Positions 25,160-35,128 of a DNA stretch of 64,000 nt are shown here, in pieces. The position numbers and the translations under genes were made by a program. Each line of letters opens with the position of its first letter. Position 1 is the first letter of the stretch. The stretch is from Clostridioides sp. GTDB lineage: Bacteria; Bacillota; Clostridia; Peptostreptococcales; Peptostreptococcaceae. Below the pieces are notes generated by a model. That model ran no database searches and was not told the origin of the DNA. It saw nothing but the letters and a program-made list of their open reading frames with translations. The DNA is taken from contig JAISJN010000004.1 in NCBI GenBank assembly GCA_031261505.1, positions 1 to 64,000 of the forward strand, read 5' to 3'.

Positions 25160-26596
25160 TTAAATTGAGGATTCACCTGTAAATATTTGAGTCCAGTAGA
25201 GCCTTCCACTTCTATTTGCAGCTATTCCGATTCCCAGACGCTCAAACTGAGGCATTAAAATATTATCCTTATGAGTTGGAGAGTTCATCCAATCTCTCAT
25301 GACCTGTTCAGGGCTCTTTTGTCCTACAGCTATGTTTTCTCCTGCCCAAGAGTAGGATATACCATTTGCCCTAAGCATATCAAACGCCGAGCCGTAAGTC
25401 GGTGAAATATGGTTGAAATATCCATTGTCCGCCATATCCTGTGATTTAAGTGAGGCGACCTCGCTTAAGCTTAAGTCAAAGACTACTGATTTCAAACCGG
25501 CTTTTCTTCTTTCTTGATTTACTAGTTTTAGAATTTCTTGATAGAACTTGGTGAATTCGTTTGTACCGGAGTTGTTTTCTTCGTCGCTATTCAACAGTAT
25601 CAAATTTATATCAGAGATTGCGTCTTCATTTCCGCTTCCACCTACCTGCAAAACTGTATTAAATCTCTTTGATTTTAAAAATGAAATCTGAGAATTTGAA
25701 AGAGTATCTCCGACCATCAAGATAGGAGAGTTTTCTTTGCTTGCCATAACGCCGACGGATAAGGCATCTGCCAAATCGGTAGACTTTTTGTTGCCGTCTT
25801 TCACTACTATAAGACTGTCTATATAAGGCTCCTTGTAAAAAGTATCGTTTATCTTTGCATTTATATCGTTTAGGGTTTCACCAGTGATATAATTAACCTT
25901 GTCTAGACTCGATATTTCACTAGGTAAATTCGACTTATCTCCCAAAACGTAGATGGTAGAGATATTATTTTTTTTGATATAGTCCTTAATTTTAGAGAAG
26001 TCGTCATTCCTATGTTGTAGAAAAATAGGCATATCGTATTTTGCTGATATAGGACCAAAACTAATTGCATCCAGTATACCTGATTCGGCGTTTGCAATCG
26101 CGATACTGTTTTGGAAAGCTAGATTGTTTAAATACGCCGCGAGTTTATAGGAAGTTTCACATCGGTCGGATCCAGCTATCCTTTCGGTGCGGTAACCGAG
26201 AGATTTAAGTAGCTTCTCTACGGAAGTTCCTATTGAGTTCGTGCCTCCGACAAGATACACCTTGCTCGGGTTAAGCCTTTGTATTTCAGTCAGAGTACTC
26301 TTACCTAGGACATCTTTATCAGATAAAAGTATTGGTGAATCTAGTTCTTCTGCGAGTGAAGTAGATGACACAGAATCTGGAATCGAGTCACTGCTGATTA
26401 GAAAAATGTTTTTTGCTCTAGCGAAGTTTCGCTGGCTTATCTTTACAGCAGTTTCGTAGCGGTCGATTCCAACTATGGATTCTTGAGCAGGTGTTCTAGA
26501 TTCAACAGTAAGACTAGAAGAATCTATTGATAACGATTGCACAGTCGAGAAAAAAACTGCACACATTGTAAGCACGACTGTTGTTTTCCTTAACAT
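25160..26596 (-). CDS. CWB2-anchored CAP/SCP-domain protein
   Basis: 478 residues. A signal peptide (MLRKTTVVLTMCAVFFS) is followed by three N-terminal CWB2 repeats (about 35-330, 'VGIDRYETAVKIS', 'AGSDRCETS'). The C-terminal CAP domain of the SCP/PR-1 superfamily (about 345-478) has 'LKLVNQERRKAGL', 'HISPTYGSAFDML', 'AGENIA' and 'DWMNSPTHKDNIL'. The CAP His and Glu residues of the conserved cavity are present. Bacterial CAP proteins of this YkwD type are secreted with mostly unknown function. The ribosome site on the minus strand is GGGGGG. It is transcribed against the surrounding housekeeping genes and interrupts the usual dgkA-cdd-era order. Confidence 0.93.
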   Translation of the reverse strand: MLRKTTVVLTMCAVFFSTVQSLSIDSSSLTVESRTPAQESIVGIDRYETAVKISQRNFARAKNIFLISSDSIPDSVSSTSLAEELDSPILLSDKDVLGKSTLTEIQRLNPSKVYLVGGTNSIGTSVEKLLKSLGYRTERIAGSDRCETSYKLAAYLNNLAFQNSIAIANAESGILDAISFGPISAKYDMPIFLQHRNDDFSKIKDYIKKNNISTIYVLGDKSNLPSEISSLDKVNYITGETLNDINAKINDTFYKEPYIDSLIVVKDGNKKSTDLADALSVGVMASKENSPILMVGDTLSNSQISFLKSKRFNTVLQVGGSGNEDAISDINLILLNSDEENNSGTNEFTKFYQEILKLVNQERRKAGLKSVVFDLSLSEVASLKSQDMADNGYFNHISPTYGSAFDMLRANGISYSWAGENIAVGQKSPEQVMRDWMNSPTHKDNILMPQFERLGIGIAANRSGRLYWTQIFTGESSI

Positions 26597-26840
26597 ATAA
26601 AATACCCCCCTGCATAGAATGTGAAAAAGATTAATTAATAATATAGAGAATTATATCTAGTATCTGTAAATATACCCAGTCAAAAAAAGATTTAAACAAT
26701 TTTAGACATTATTTAAGATATGAATATGGGATTCACCCTGCCTTGAATTATCATTTAAATATGGATGCAACTTGCTAAATCAGACTTTCTGACAAGTGTG
26801 GACTGTGATTTGGCGGAATTTATATAGTCGATTACTGCGA

Positions 26841-26869
26841 TTGAAAAATCAATGTAGATATGGTATAAT
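26841..26869 (+). promoter_or_regulatory. Promoter of cdd-era
   Basis: TTGAAA, 17-base spacer ending in TGG, TATAAT. The rest of the 26597-26907 gap shows only the presumed divergent promoter region of the CAP gene and no ORF. Confidence 0.75.
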
Positions 26870-26907
26870 TTAGTCCACTATAGAGAAAATTAAATGAGGA
26901 TGAAGCT

Positions 26908-27306
26908 ATGGATAATAGAGAATTACTTGAAATTGCGGAAAATGCAAGAAAATTTTCATACTCTCCGTATTCAAAATTTAGAGTTGGTGCTGCAGTGTTG
27001 ACTGAGGGTGGGAAAGTGTTCACCGGATGCAATATAGAGTGCGCCTCATTTGGAGGAACTAACTGCGCTGAGCGAGTTGCGGTGTTCAAGGCAGTATCAG
27101 AAGGACATAGGGATATTGCAAAGATTGCTATATCGAGTGATAATTCAGAAGAAGATAAACAGATATTTCCATGTGGAATATGTAGGCAGGTTATATTTGA
27201 ATTCGGAATGGACATCAAGATAGTCACCGGCTATTCAAAAGGAAAGGTGTTCGAGTACGGCATAGGAGAATTGCTGCCACATAGTTTTACAGGAGATGAT
27301 TTTTAA
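26908..27306 (+). CDS. cdd: Cytidine deaminase
   Basis: 132 residues, homotetrameric zinc enzyme converting cytidine and deoxycytidine to uridine forms. Zinc and catalytic motifs are 'NCAERVAVFKA' (Cys plus catalytic Glu) and 'PCGICRQ' (two Cys). 'SYSPYSKFRVGAAV' is the typical substrate region. Placed before era, the common Firmicutes order. Confidence 0.96.
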   Translation: MDNRELLEIAENARKFSYSPYSKFRVGAAVLTEGGKVFTGCNIECASFGGTNCAERVAVFKAVSEGHRDIAKIAISSDNSEEDKQIFPCGICRQVIFEFGMDIKIVTGYSKGKVFEYGIGELLPHSFTGDDF

Positions 27307-27375
27307 ATTACAAAAAATTTTAAAGACACTCTCTGGTCGCAGGTATCAGGGACAGTAGAAGGAGTAATACAATTT

Positions 27376-28272
27376 ATGTTTAAATCAGGATTTGTCAGTA
27401 TAGTAGGTAGGGCCAATGTAGGTAAATCTACTTTGATAAACAATATAATAGGTGAAAAGATAGCGATAATGAGCGACAAACCACAGACAACCAGAAATAC
27501 AATTCAAGCTGTGTACACCGATGAAGAATCACAGGTAGTTTTCTTGGATACTCCTGGAATACACAAGCCAAAGAACAAGCTTGGAGAGGCTATGGTGAAG
27601 GCTGCGACGGATGCAACTAAAAATGTCGAGGTAATACTGTTTGTAGTGGACGATTCAAAGCATATCGGACCTGGGGATAGAAAGATAATTGATGATTTAA
27701 AAAGACTTAAGACTCCAGTGCTTCTAGTTATAAATAAGATAGATAAGCTAGAGCAAAAAGATGAACTTTTCGACCTTATTAAGATGTACGACAAAGAGAA
27801 TTTATTCAAAGAGATAATACCTATATCAGCTCTTAAGGAGAAGAATGTAGACACACTCATGAAGGTAGTGAAGACTTATCTGGAAGAGGGACCAAAATAC
27901 TTCCCAGACGACATGATTACAGACCAGCCGGAGAGGGTATTGATATCTGAAATTATCAGAGAAAAAGTGCTCCACTATACAAACGAAGAGGTTCCACACG
28001 GAGTCGCAGTTGAGATAGAGAAACTCAAAGAGAGAAAAGACAAGGATTTAATAGACGTTTCAGCTGTAATCTACTGTGAGAGGGATTCACACAAGGGAAT
28101 AATAATAGGTAAAAATGGACGCAAACTTAAAGGAATCGGGAAGGCAGCTAGGGAAGACATAGAATTTTTATTTGGAGCAAAGGTAAATCTTCAGCTTTGG
28201 GTAAAGGTAAAAGAAAACTGGAGAAATCTTCAAAATTATATAAATGATTTTGGATATAATGATAAAAACTAA
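27376..28272 (+). CDS. era: GTPase Era
   Basis: 298 residues. The GTPase domain has 'GRANVGKSTLINN' (P-loop), 'DTPGIHKPKN' (G3) and 'NKIDKL' (G4). The C-terminal KH domain includes 'IIGKNGRKLKGIGKAAREDIE', which binds the 3' end of 16S rRNA. Era is a 30S assembly checkpoint. Followed by yqzL-recO as in Bacillus. Confidence 0.97.
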   Translation: MFKSGFVSIVGRANVGKSTLINNIIGEKIAIMSDKPQTTRNTIQAVYTDEESQVVFLDTPGIHKPKNKLGEAMVKAATDATKNVEVILFVVDDSKHIGPGDRKIIDDLKRLKTPVLLVINKIDKLEQKDELFDLIKMYDKENLFKEIIPISALKEKNVDTLMKVVKTYLEEGPKYFPDDMITDQPERVLISEIIREKVLHYTNEEVPHGVAVEIEKLKERKDKDLIDVSAVIYCERDSHKGIIIGKNGRKLKGIGKAAREDIEFLFGAKVNLQLWVKVKENWRNLQNYINDFGYNDKN

Positions 28273-28476
28273 TGGCCCATTGTCAAATATTTCATAGCTA
28301 AAATATGTATGAATTAACGCCTTCTTACTAAAAATATAGGTACATAGAATTGTGGATGTTGTTCTATCATTTGAAGTGTATCTAAACATCTAGTGACATG
28401 AATTTAATGAAATTGCATCCAAGATAACTTTTGGTTGAACTTAAATTATTGTGCAATTTAAGAAGGGGGTAAAGAC

Positions 28477-28647
28477 ATGGACGATTATTGTTGGGAAGTT
28501 TTTAAATTAACTGGTAGTATTGATGCATTTTTATATCACAATGAATATAATAGTATGTGTGGATATGATGCGAGCATGAGGGAGAGTAACTGCGATGATA
28601 GCGGGGATGAGTACAGAGGGGATAGTTCTACGAACTGTCAAATATAA
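28477..28647 (+). CDS. yqzL: YqzL family small protein
   Basis: A 56-residue ORF absent from the track, starting ATG 28477 seven bases after AGAAGGGGG. '[19 protein letters not shown]' matches the 'W-x-VF-x-x-TG-x-ID-x-YL' pattern of YqzL, which lies between era and recO in many Firmicutes. Function unknown. Its C-terminus is Cys/Asp/Ser-rich and longer than the Bacillus form; the last 53 bases overlap the recO start, implying translational coupling. Confidence 0.75.
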   Translation: MDDYCWEVFKLTGSIDAFLYHNEYNSMCGYDASMRESNCDDSGDEYRGDSSTNCQI

Positions 28648-29431
28648 AGAAAATGACGTGATACTGACTATTTTTACTAGAAAGTTAGGCAAGGTATCAG
28701 CTATTGCAAAAGGTGCAAGGAGGGTCAAGAGTCCTCTATTGTCATCTTCTCAATTGTTCTCATACAGCAATTTCACTTTAAAACAACAGGGAAATATGTA
28801 CAGGGTTGCCCAGGCGGATACAATCAAGAATTTTTACAATATCTCGTATGATTTCGATGCATTTTCATATGCCTCGTACGTAGTGAGATTGGTAGAGAAT
28901 TCAATATTTGAAAATCAGACTAATCTAAGGCTGTTTATACTGCTAGCACAGGTACTGTACTTGTTTACGGCGAGCAAGGCAGACAAGAAGTATTTAACCT
29001 CGGTATTTGAACTTAAGTTTTTAGACTTCACAGGATTTAGACCAGTTGTAGACTCGTGTGTAGCCTGTGGGGCAAATAAATACGGAAGATACGTTTTCAA
29101 TGTAGAAGCGGGTGGCATAATATGTAGTGACTGCAGTGAAAATTTTGAACAAAATATGAAAGTTGATCCAACCACAGTCAAGCTCATGCAGTATATACTG
29201 GCAAGCGACATCTCTACATGTGCAAAGGCAAATGTGTCTAAGTATATAGCAGATGAGTTAGACAGAGTTTTGATGAGATACCTACAAGTTCACGTAGGTA
29301 ATATAAACATAAAATCGCTACAATTGTTGAAAAGTGCAAATGCTTACAACACGGACATCACCACGACTATAAATACAATGGATAATCACAATTCAGATGA
29401 TGAGAGTGTTGAAGACAATAGTATAACTTAA
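28595..29431 (+). CDS. recO: DNA repair protein RecO
   Basis: 278 residues. The N-terminal OB-fold ('[37 protein letters not shown]') is followed by a helical domain with a zinc-binding cluster 'CVACG' ... 'ICSDC'. RecO loads RecA with RecR in recombinational gap repair. ATG 28595 is supported by AGGGAGAG eight bases upstream; ATG 28607 is an alternative. It overlaps yqzL, and its stop lies in a dispersed hairpin element. Confidence 0.94.
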   Translation: MIAGMSTEGIVLRTVKYKENDVILTIFTRKLGKVSAIAKGARRVKSPLLSSSQLFSYSNFTLKQQGNMYRVAQADTIKNFYNISYDFDAFSYASYVVRLVENSIFENQTNLRLFILLAQVLYLFTASKADKKYLTSVFELKFLDFTGFRPVVDSCVACGANKYGRYVFNVEAGGIICSDCSENFEQNMKVDPTTVKLMQYILASDISTCAKANVSKYIADELDRVLMRYLQVHVGNINIKSLQLLKSANAYNTDITTTINTMDNHNSDDESVEDNSIT

Positions 29432-29519
29432 GATAAATGAGCACCAATCGCAGGTGCGACATAAATCTTATTTCGGTGGTGGTTAAATCCCACACTGAAA
29501 ACGTTGAATCACCATTTAA
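29423..29519 (+). repeat. Dispersed hairpin element, copy 5
   Basis: TATAACTTAAGATAAATG, GCACC/GGTGC arms, ATAAATCTTATTTCGGTGG, CCCACACTGAAAACGTTGAA, ending TCACCATTTAA. It fills the whole space between the recO stop and the ribosome site of the DUF4342 gene. Confidence 0.8.
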
Positions 29520-29543
29520 ATAAAAATGAAGGGGTTGATGGAA

Positions 29544-30230
29544 ATGGAGAACGAAAAAATAACAATTGAAAAGATCGATGCTGTAATAGACAGGATACCA
29601 AATGTAAGTTATGCAGAGGCCAAAGAAGCGCTGCTTTTGAATGAGGGCGACGTGGTTGAGGCTATAATATACCTAGAGGTCACAAAGAGTGGGAAGGGTA
29701 AAAAAGCCAAGGAAGCTATAGGAGATATTTTCGGAAAAGATTTCGCTGAAGACGGAGAAAAGATAAAGAGCAATGTGAAAGAAACCTTTGAAGATGTATT
29801 TGGCAAAGACGGAGAAAATGTAAAGAGACAGCTTAAGAACTTACTAAAAAAGAGCAGTGTTGTTAGAATAATAATAGAAAAAGACAATAAGGTGATGATG
29901 AATATACCTTTGACAATAGGTGTTGTAGGAATGGCATTTGTGCCTATAGCTAGTTTAATAGGTATATCGGCTGCAGTCATCACAAAATACCGTATAAAGA
30001 TTCAAAATGAGGAAGACGGAGAGATAGTCGACCTAGGTGAACTAAACCAAGAAAAACTGAACATCTTAAAAAATATGATAGTAAACGCAGCCAAGGATGT
30101 AAAGGATGTAGTTGTGGACAAAGACCCAGACGAAGACCTTTACAAGGATAAAAAAGACGTAACTGAAGAAATAATGAAAGAATTTGGCGGCCAAGATAAT
30201 TCAAAAAATGATGAAGGCAAAGACAAGTAA
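29544..30230 (+). CDS. DUF4342 protein with UBA-like N-terminus
   Basis: 228 residues from ATG 29544, eight bases after GAAGGGG; the track's 29526 start precedes that site. Residues 1-50 look like a UBA/NAC-type three-helix unit ('VSYAEAKEALLLNEGDVVEAIIYL'). The middle has repeated 'IFGKD'/'VFGKDGENVK' segments, then a DUF4342 part with one hydrophobic helix ('IPLTIGVVGMAFVPIASLIGISAAV', about 130-155). The tail is acidic. The family is common in Clostridia near recO; its role is unknown. It is flanked by a hairpin element and a terminator, so is probably a single-gene unit or the end of the recO transcript. Confidence 0.75.
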   Translation: MENEKITIEKIDAVIDRIPNVSYAEAKEALLLNEGDVVEAIIYLEVTKSGKGKKAKEAIGDIFGKDFAEDGEKIKSNVKETFEDVFGKDGENVKRQLKNLLKKSSVVRIIIEKDNKVMMNIPLTIGVVGMAFVPIASLIGISAAVITKYRIKIQNEEDGEIVDLGELNQEKLNILKNMIVNAAKDVKDVVVDKDPDEDLYKDKKDVTEEIMKEFGGQDNSKNDEGKDK

Positions 30231-30309
30231 TTATCAGGCGCATATTGACAAATTTTTTGTCATTTGATAACCTAAAAAATAGACGAAGTACTTTTAGGAC
30301 AATTATGTG

Positions 30310-30340
30310 GCCTTTCGTGGATGCGAAAGGCTTTAATTTT
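30310..30340 (+). terminator. Intrinsic terminator before glyQS
   Basis: GCCTTTCG-tggatg-CGAAAGGC followed by TTTAATTTT. No T-box leader elements are visible between here and glyQ. Confidence 0.85.
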
Positions 30341-30410
30341 CATAAAAACAAAGTTATAATAAGAAGATAGGACTATTTATAGACATTAATTTTACGTAGG
30401 AGGAATAATT

Positions 30411-31289
30411 ATGAATTTTCAAGATATGATACTTTCATTACAGAAGTATTGGTCAAGTAAGGGCTGTATCATGATGCAACCATACGATGTGGAGAAGGGT
30501 GCGGGTACTATGAATCCAAACACTTTCTTAAGATCGCTAGGACCAGAACCTTGGCAGGTGTGCTACGTTGAGCCTTCGAGAAGACCAGCTGACGGTAGAT
30601 ACGGTGAAAACCCTAATAGACTGTATCAACATCATCAATTTCAAGTTATACTAAAGCCATCACCAGATAATATACAAGAGCTTTATTTGGATAGTTTAAA
30701 AGAAATAGGAATAGACCCTAGAGAACACGATATAAGATTTGTAGAGGATAACTGGGAAGCTGCTACAGTCGGAGCGTGGGGACTAGGATGGGAAGTATGG
30801 CTAGACGGTATGGAAGTGACTCAGTTTACATATTTCCAACAAGTCGGAAACATAGAGTGTGAGCTTGAGACAGGTGAGATTACATACGGACTAGAGAGAC
30901 TTGCAATGTACATCCAAGGTGTGGACAATGTGTACGATATCAAATGGAACGACCACATCACTTACGGAGACGTGTTCAAGAAGGCAGAGTATGAAAACTC
31001 ATTATATGCATTTGAAGAATGTGATATAGATATGCTGTTTGGACTTTTCGACACATATGAAAAAGAATCACTTAGACTTATGGATTTAGGACTAGTCTTA
31101 CCTTCTTACGATTATGTATTAAAATGCTCTCACACATTCAATACCCTAGACGCAAGAGGAGCCATCGGTGTAAGCCAGAGGGCATCGTTCATAGGCAGGG
31201 TTAGAAATATGGCAAAGACAGTGGCATCAACATATATAAAACAGAGAGAAGAACTTGGATATCCTCTCTTAAAGGAAGGTGAGAGATAA
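30411..31289 (+). CDS. glyQ: Glycyl-tRNA synthetase alpha subunit
   Basis: 292 residues, class II synthetase catalytic subunit of the alpha2beta2 enzyme. '[19 protein letters not shown]', '[26 protein letters not shown]' (motif 2 region) and '[14 protein letters not shown]' (motif 3 region) are unmistakable. Ribosome site AGGAGG. The stop overlaps the glyS start (TAATG). Confidence 0.98.
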   Translation: MNFQDMILSLQKYWSSKGCIMMQPYDVEKGAGTMNPNTFLRSLGPEPWQVCYVEPSRRPADGRYGENPNRLYQHHQFQVILKPSPDNIQELYLDSLKEIGIDPREHDIRFVEDNWEAATVGAWGLGWEVWLDGMEVTQFTYFQQVGNIECELETGEITYGLERLAMYIQGVDNVYDIKWNDHITYGDVFKKAEYENSLYAFEECDIDMLFGLFDTYEKESLRLMDLGLVLPSYDYVLKCSHTFNTLDARGAIGVSQRASFIGRVRNMAKTVASTYIKQREELGYPLLKEGER

Positions 31290-33355
31290 TGAGCAACTAC
31301 CTTTTATTTGAGATCGGCGTGGAAGAGATGCCGTCTAGATTCGTAGGAAAGACACTTGAAGAATTAAAGAAAAACCTAGGTAAATCTCTAGAAGAGAATA
31401 GAATAGGTTTTGATGAAATAAAGGCCCTAGGTACTCCTAGAAGACTTACGCTTATAGTGGAAGGAATATCTGAGTCACAGACAGACCTAGAAGAGGAAGT
31501 AAAGGGACCATCTAAAAAGATAGCGGTAGACGAGGGTGGAAACTTCACAAAACCAGCTCTAGGATTTATGAAGAGCAAAGGTTTGAGCCAGGATGACATC
31601 TACTTCAAACAGGTAGGAAAAGACGAGTATATGTTTGCTACAATGAAGGAAGCTGGAGTAGCGACAGGAGAACTTTTAAAAGACCTGCTTCCACAGGCTA
31701 TAAAATCAGTAGTATTCCCTAAATCAATGCGTTGGGGCGGAAAGAACCTAAGATTTGTCAGACCAATAAGATGGCTAGTGACTATCTTAAATGACGTGGT
31801 TTTAGAATACGAGCTAGAGGGAATAGTTTCTTCTAACAAGACAAAGGGACATAGATTCCTTGGAGAAAGTGATTTTGAAGTGAGTTCACTAGAAGACTAT
31901 CTGGAAGAATTAGATAAAAACTACGTAATACTAGACCAACATAAGAGAAAAGAAATAATAAGGGAACAGTGCCTAAAGATTGCTGAAGAACTAGGTGGGG
32001 AAGTGGACTTAGATCCAGAACTACTTGAAGAAGTTACATTTATAGTAGAGTACCCTACTGCGTTTTACGGAGAGTTTGACAAAGAATATCTAAAACTACC
32101 AAAAGAAGTCGTTATAACTCCAATGAAACAACATCAGAGGTATTTCCCAGTTCTTAAGGACGGGAAATTACTTCCTAACTTCATAGCCGTTAGAAATGGA
32201 GATTCATACAAGATAGAAAACGTAAAAGAGGGTAACGAAAAAGTACTAGAAGCTAGACTAGCAGATGCGCTGTTCTTCTACAATGAAGACGCGAAAAAGC
32301 CTCTTGACGTATATATAGAAAAACTAAAAACAGTTGTCTTCCAAGAAAAACTTGGAACAATTTACGATAAGACTTTGAGAATAGACAAGTTGAGCTGCGA
32401 CATACTAGACGTCTTAGATATGCCTGGACTAAAGGAAGACACATCTAGATCGGCTAGACTCTCTAAGGCTGACCTAGTAACTGGAATGGTCGGAGAGTTC
32501 GACGAACTTCAGGGATACATGGGTAAAGAGTACGCTAAGGCGGATGGAGAAAAAGAAGCGGTCTGTGAGGCTATATACGAACACTATCTACCTAGGTTCT
32601 CAGGAGACGTGCTTCCTCAGACTACAAACGGAGCAGTGCTTTCGATTTCAGATAAATTGGATTCGATATCAGGATTCTTCGCAGTTGGAATCAAACCTAC
32701 AGGCTCTCAAGACCCATATGCGCTTAGACGTCAAGCCCTTGGTATAATAAGCATACTTATGGACCAAAAAATAGATGTAGATTTTAAACACCTAGTAGAG
32801 CTAGCCTTAAATAACTACTCTGAACTAGACTTCGATAAGGACGAGGTAATCGTAAGTATTATGGACTTCTTTAGAGATAGAATAAGGGTTCAGTTTAAGG
32901 AAATGGGATTGAGATACGACGTAGTTGACGCTGTAATAAGTTCAGACGTTAACAGTATATACGACCTTTACCTAAGGGGAGTAGCCCTAAACGCATGGCT
33001 TGATAGAGATGAATTAATAGCTATGCTGACTGCATTCAACAGGGTATCTACATTAGCTGAAAAGGCGAAATCTAATTTGGTAGACGAGTACCTACTAAAA
33101 GAAGATGCAGAAATCAAGTTAAACAACGCATTCAAGGATGTAAAGACAAAGGTTGCAAACCATCTTGCACATAAAGAATACGCAGAGGCTCTTGAAATAT
33201 TCGCAGGCCTTAGACCAGTTGTAGACGAAATGTTCGAAAATGTAATGGTAATGGACAAGGATGAGGTAGTTAAAAATAATAGACTAGCTCTAATAAGAGA
33301 AATATATGAAACTATGCTAACAATCTGTGACCTGTCTAAGATAGTTTATAAATAG
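31289..33355 (+). CDS. glyS: Glycyl-tRNA synthetase beta subunit
   Basis: 688 residues, full length for the family. It begins 'LLFEIGVEEMPSRF' and has 'TPRRLTLIVEGI', an HD-like domain around residue 400 ('TGMVGEFDELQGYMGKEYA') and a C-terminal anticodon-binding domain. It recognises tRNA(Gly) and is required with GlyQ. Overlaps glyQ by one base, which couples their translation. Confidence 0.98.
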   Translation: MSNYLLFEIGVEEMPSRFVGKTLEELKKNLGKSLEENRIGFDEIKALGTPRRLTLIVEGISESQTDLEEEVKGPSKKIAVDEGGNFTKPALGFMKSKGLSQDDIYFKQVGKDEYMFATMKEAGVATGELLKDLLPQAIKSVVFPKSMRWGGKNLRFVRPIRWLVTILNDVVLEYELEGIVSSNKTKGHRFLGESDFEVSSLEDYLEELDKNYVILDQHKRKEIIREQCLKIAEELGGEVDLDPELLEEVTFIVEYPTAFYGEFDKEYLKLPKEVVITPMKQHQRYFPVLKDGKLLPNFIAVRNGDSYKIENVKEGNEKVLEARLADALFFYNEDAKKPLDVYIEKLKTVVFQEKLGTIYDKTLRIDKLSCDILDVLDMPGLKEDTSRSARLSKADLVTGMVGEFDELQGYMGKEYAKADGEKEAVCEAIYEHYLPRFSGDVLPQTTNGAVLSISDKLDSISGFFAVGIKPTGSQDPYALRRQALGIISILMDQKIDVDFKHLVELALNNYSELDFDKDEVIVSIMDFFRDRIRVQFKEMGLRYDVVDAVISSDVNSIYDLYLRGVALNAWLDRDELIAMLTAFNRVSTLAEKAKSNLVDEYLLKEDAEIKLNNAFKDVKTKVANHLAHKEYAEALEIFAGLRPVVDEMFENVMVMDKDEVVKNNRLALIREIYETMLTICDLSKIVYK

Positions 33356-33431
33356 AGATAGATTGATAAATTTAATGTCGATAAATATTTTTTTAAGAAT
33401 ATCGGCTAAAAAAATTAAATATGATGCATAA

Positions 33432-33476
33432 TAAGGGCTAACTACAGTAACTAAATGCAGTTAGCCCTTAATTTTA
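33432..33476 (+). terminator. Intrinsic terminator of glyQS
   Basis: TAAGGGCTAACT and complement AGTTAGCCCTTA, followed by ATTTTA. Confidence 0.87.
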
Positions 33477-33520
33477 CCTTAAATTACGTTTTTGTAAAAT
33501 TATACGAAATTAATTAAGTA

Positions 33521-33549
33521 TTTACAGAACACATTATGAATTATATAAT
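33521..33549 (+). promoter_or_regulatory. Promoter of the ccpN-ppsR-ppdK operon
   Basis: TTTACA, 17-base spacer, TATAAT, about 50 bases before the first gene. Confidence 0.7.
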
Positions 33550-33597
33550 ATACTATATTGGGAGTAAAGCTAATAAAGTATAGCACATTGAAAGAAG

Positions 33598-34236
33598 GTG
33601 GAGTTAATTCAACTTAATGAGAGGCAGCATAAGATAATAGAAATCGTAAAAGAAAATGAACCTATAACAAGTGAACATATAGCGGCAACCCTCAATGTTA
33701 CGAGGGCGACATTGAGATCCGACCTGGCTATACTTACTATGACAGGCATCTTGGATGCTAGGCCAAAGGTGGGGTATTTTTACACTGGGATAAGCAATGT
33801 AAACCTATTTGGCGATTCTCTCAGAGACAAGAAGGTCGAAGACGTGATGAGCATACCCTCGCTTGCAAGGAAAGACGAGAGCGTATACGATGTGATAGTG
33901 ACTATGTTTTTATCGGATGTAGGGAGCGTCGTGATAATCGATGAGAATGACTTGGTATGTGGTATAGTTTCTAGAAAGGATATGCTTAAGGCAACTATAG
34001 GAGGGCTCGACATCAATAAGATACCAATAGGTATGATAATGACGAGGACACCTAATGTAGTTACTGCTAGCAAGGACGATACTATACTCATGGCTACCAA
34101 AAAGATAATCGAACACGAGATAGACTCACTTCCAGTGGTTGAATACTGCGGTGAAGAAAATAAAGAGATGAAGCTTGTAGGTAGGCTTTCAAAAACGAGT
34201 ATCGCGAAACTATTTTTGGAAATCATAGATAATTAG
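33598..34236 (+). CDS. ccpN: CcpN-like HTH-CBS transcriptional regulator
   Basis: 212 residues. N-terminal winged helix ('LNERQHKIIEIVKENEPITSEHIA', about 5-65) is followed by two CBS domains (about 80-140 and 145-205; 'SVVIIDENDLVCGIVSRKDML', 'SLPVVE'). In Bacillus CcpN represses gluconeogenic genes; here, as in many Clostridia, it heads an operon with the PPDK regulator and PPDK, so probably controls pyruvate/PEP interconversion. CBS ligands are likely adenine nucleotides. The start is uncertain: GTG 33598 lies within AAGGTGGAG, and no ATG is available nearby. Confidence 0.88.
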   Translation: MELIQLNERQHKIIEIVKENEPITSEHIAATLNVTRATLRSDLAILTMTGILDARPKVGYFYTGISNVNLFGDSLRDKKVEDVMSIPSLARKDESVYDVIVTMFLSDVGSVVIIDENDLVCGIVSRKDMLKATIGGLDINKIPIGMIMTRTPNVVTASKDDTILMATKKIIEHEIDSLPVVEYCGEENKEMKLVGRLSKTSIAKLFLEIIDN

Positions 34237-34247
34237 GAGGAATTCCA

Positions 34248-35075
34248 ATGGAACACATAATCATATACGTCCTATCCGACTCAGTCGGAGAGACTGCTCA
34301 ACAGGTAGTAAGAGCTGCCATGTCGCAATTCAACATCTACGACACATACGAGATGAGAAGATTCCCTTATATATCGGATGAAACCATCTTGATGGATGCT
34401 TTAAATAGTGCAAAAACAGAGAATGCAATGGTCGTATACACCTTGGTAAATCAAAAGCTATGCTCTTTAACGAGGGAGTTTTGCGATACGCAAGAGCTGT
34501 GTAGCACGGACTTGTTGAGTAATCTATTAGAAGCTATAAGCGTAAAGACAAATAAAAAACCATCAGGGGAAGCTGGTATCATCAGAAAGATGGATGATTC
34601 TTACTTCCACAGAGTAGAGGCTATAGAGTTCTCTGTAAAATACGATGACGGTAAGGACCCTAGAGGAATACTACAGGCAGATTTAGTATTGGTTGGAGTA
34701 TCTAGAACATCTAAGACACCTCTTAGTATGTACTTGGCAAATATGAATATAAAGGTGGCAAATGTGCCTTTAGTTCCTGAGATACCAGTGCCAAAAGAAG
34801 TGTTTGAGGTTTCATCTAGAAAGGTGATAGGTCTTACAAACTCGCCAGATGTATTGAATTGCATAAGAACTGCTAGACTAAAGTCTATGGGGCTCTCTGG
34901 CGCCGCAAACTACGCCAATTACGAGAGAATCCTACAGGAGTTAGACTACTCTGACGAAATAATAAAAAAGATAGGCTGCCCAGTGATAAACGTTGCCAAC
35001 AGAGCAATTGAAGAAACAGCTGCCATTATAATAGATATAATGAAAGAAAATGGTATCAAAGTAAATAGGGATTAG
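34248..35075 (+). CDS. ppsR: PPDK regulatory protein (bifunctional kinase/phosphorylase)
   Basis: 275 residues, DUF299 family. It inactivates PPDK by ADP-dependent phosphorylation of the Thr beside the catalytic His and reactivates it by Pi-dependent dephosphorylation. 'IYVLSDSVGETAQQVVRAA' at the N-terminus and the P-loop-like 'LVGVSRTSKTPLSMYLAN' near residue 150 are diagnostic. Its target is encoded immediately downstream. Ribosome site AGGAGG. Confidence 0.95.
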   Translation: MEHIIIYVLSDSVGETAQQVVRAAMSQFNIYDTYEMRRFPYISDETILMDALNSAKTENAMVVYTLVNQKLCSLTREFCDTQELCSTDLLSNLLEAISVKTNKKPSGEAGIIRKMDDSYFHRVEAIEFSVKYDDGKDPRGILQADLVLVGVSRTSKTPLSMYLANMNIKVANVPLVPEIPVPKEVFEVSSRKVIGLTNSPDVLNCIRTARLKSMGLSGAANYANYERILQELDYSDEIIKKIGCPVINVANRAIEETAAIIIDIMKENGIKVNRD

Positions 35076-35128
35076 CAAGCAAACGAAATACAAAAACCAA
35101 AATTCAGATTACAAAATGGAGGGTTAAT

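Noticed and set aside
30231-30410. T-box riboswitch upstream of glyQS
   Set aside because: No T-box consensus or specifier stem is visible; the hairpin at 30310 is an ordinary terminator for the upstream gene.
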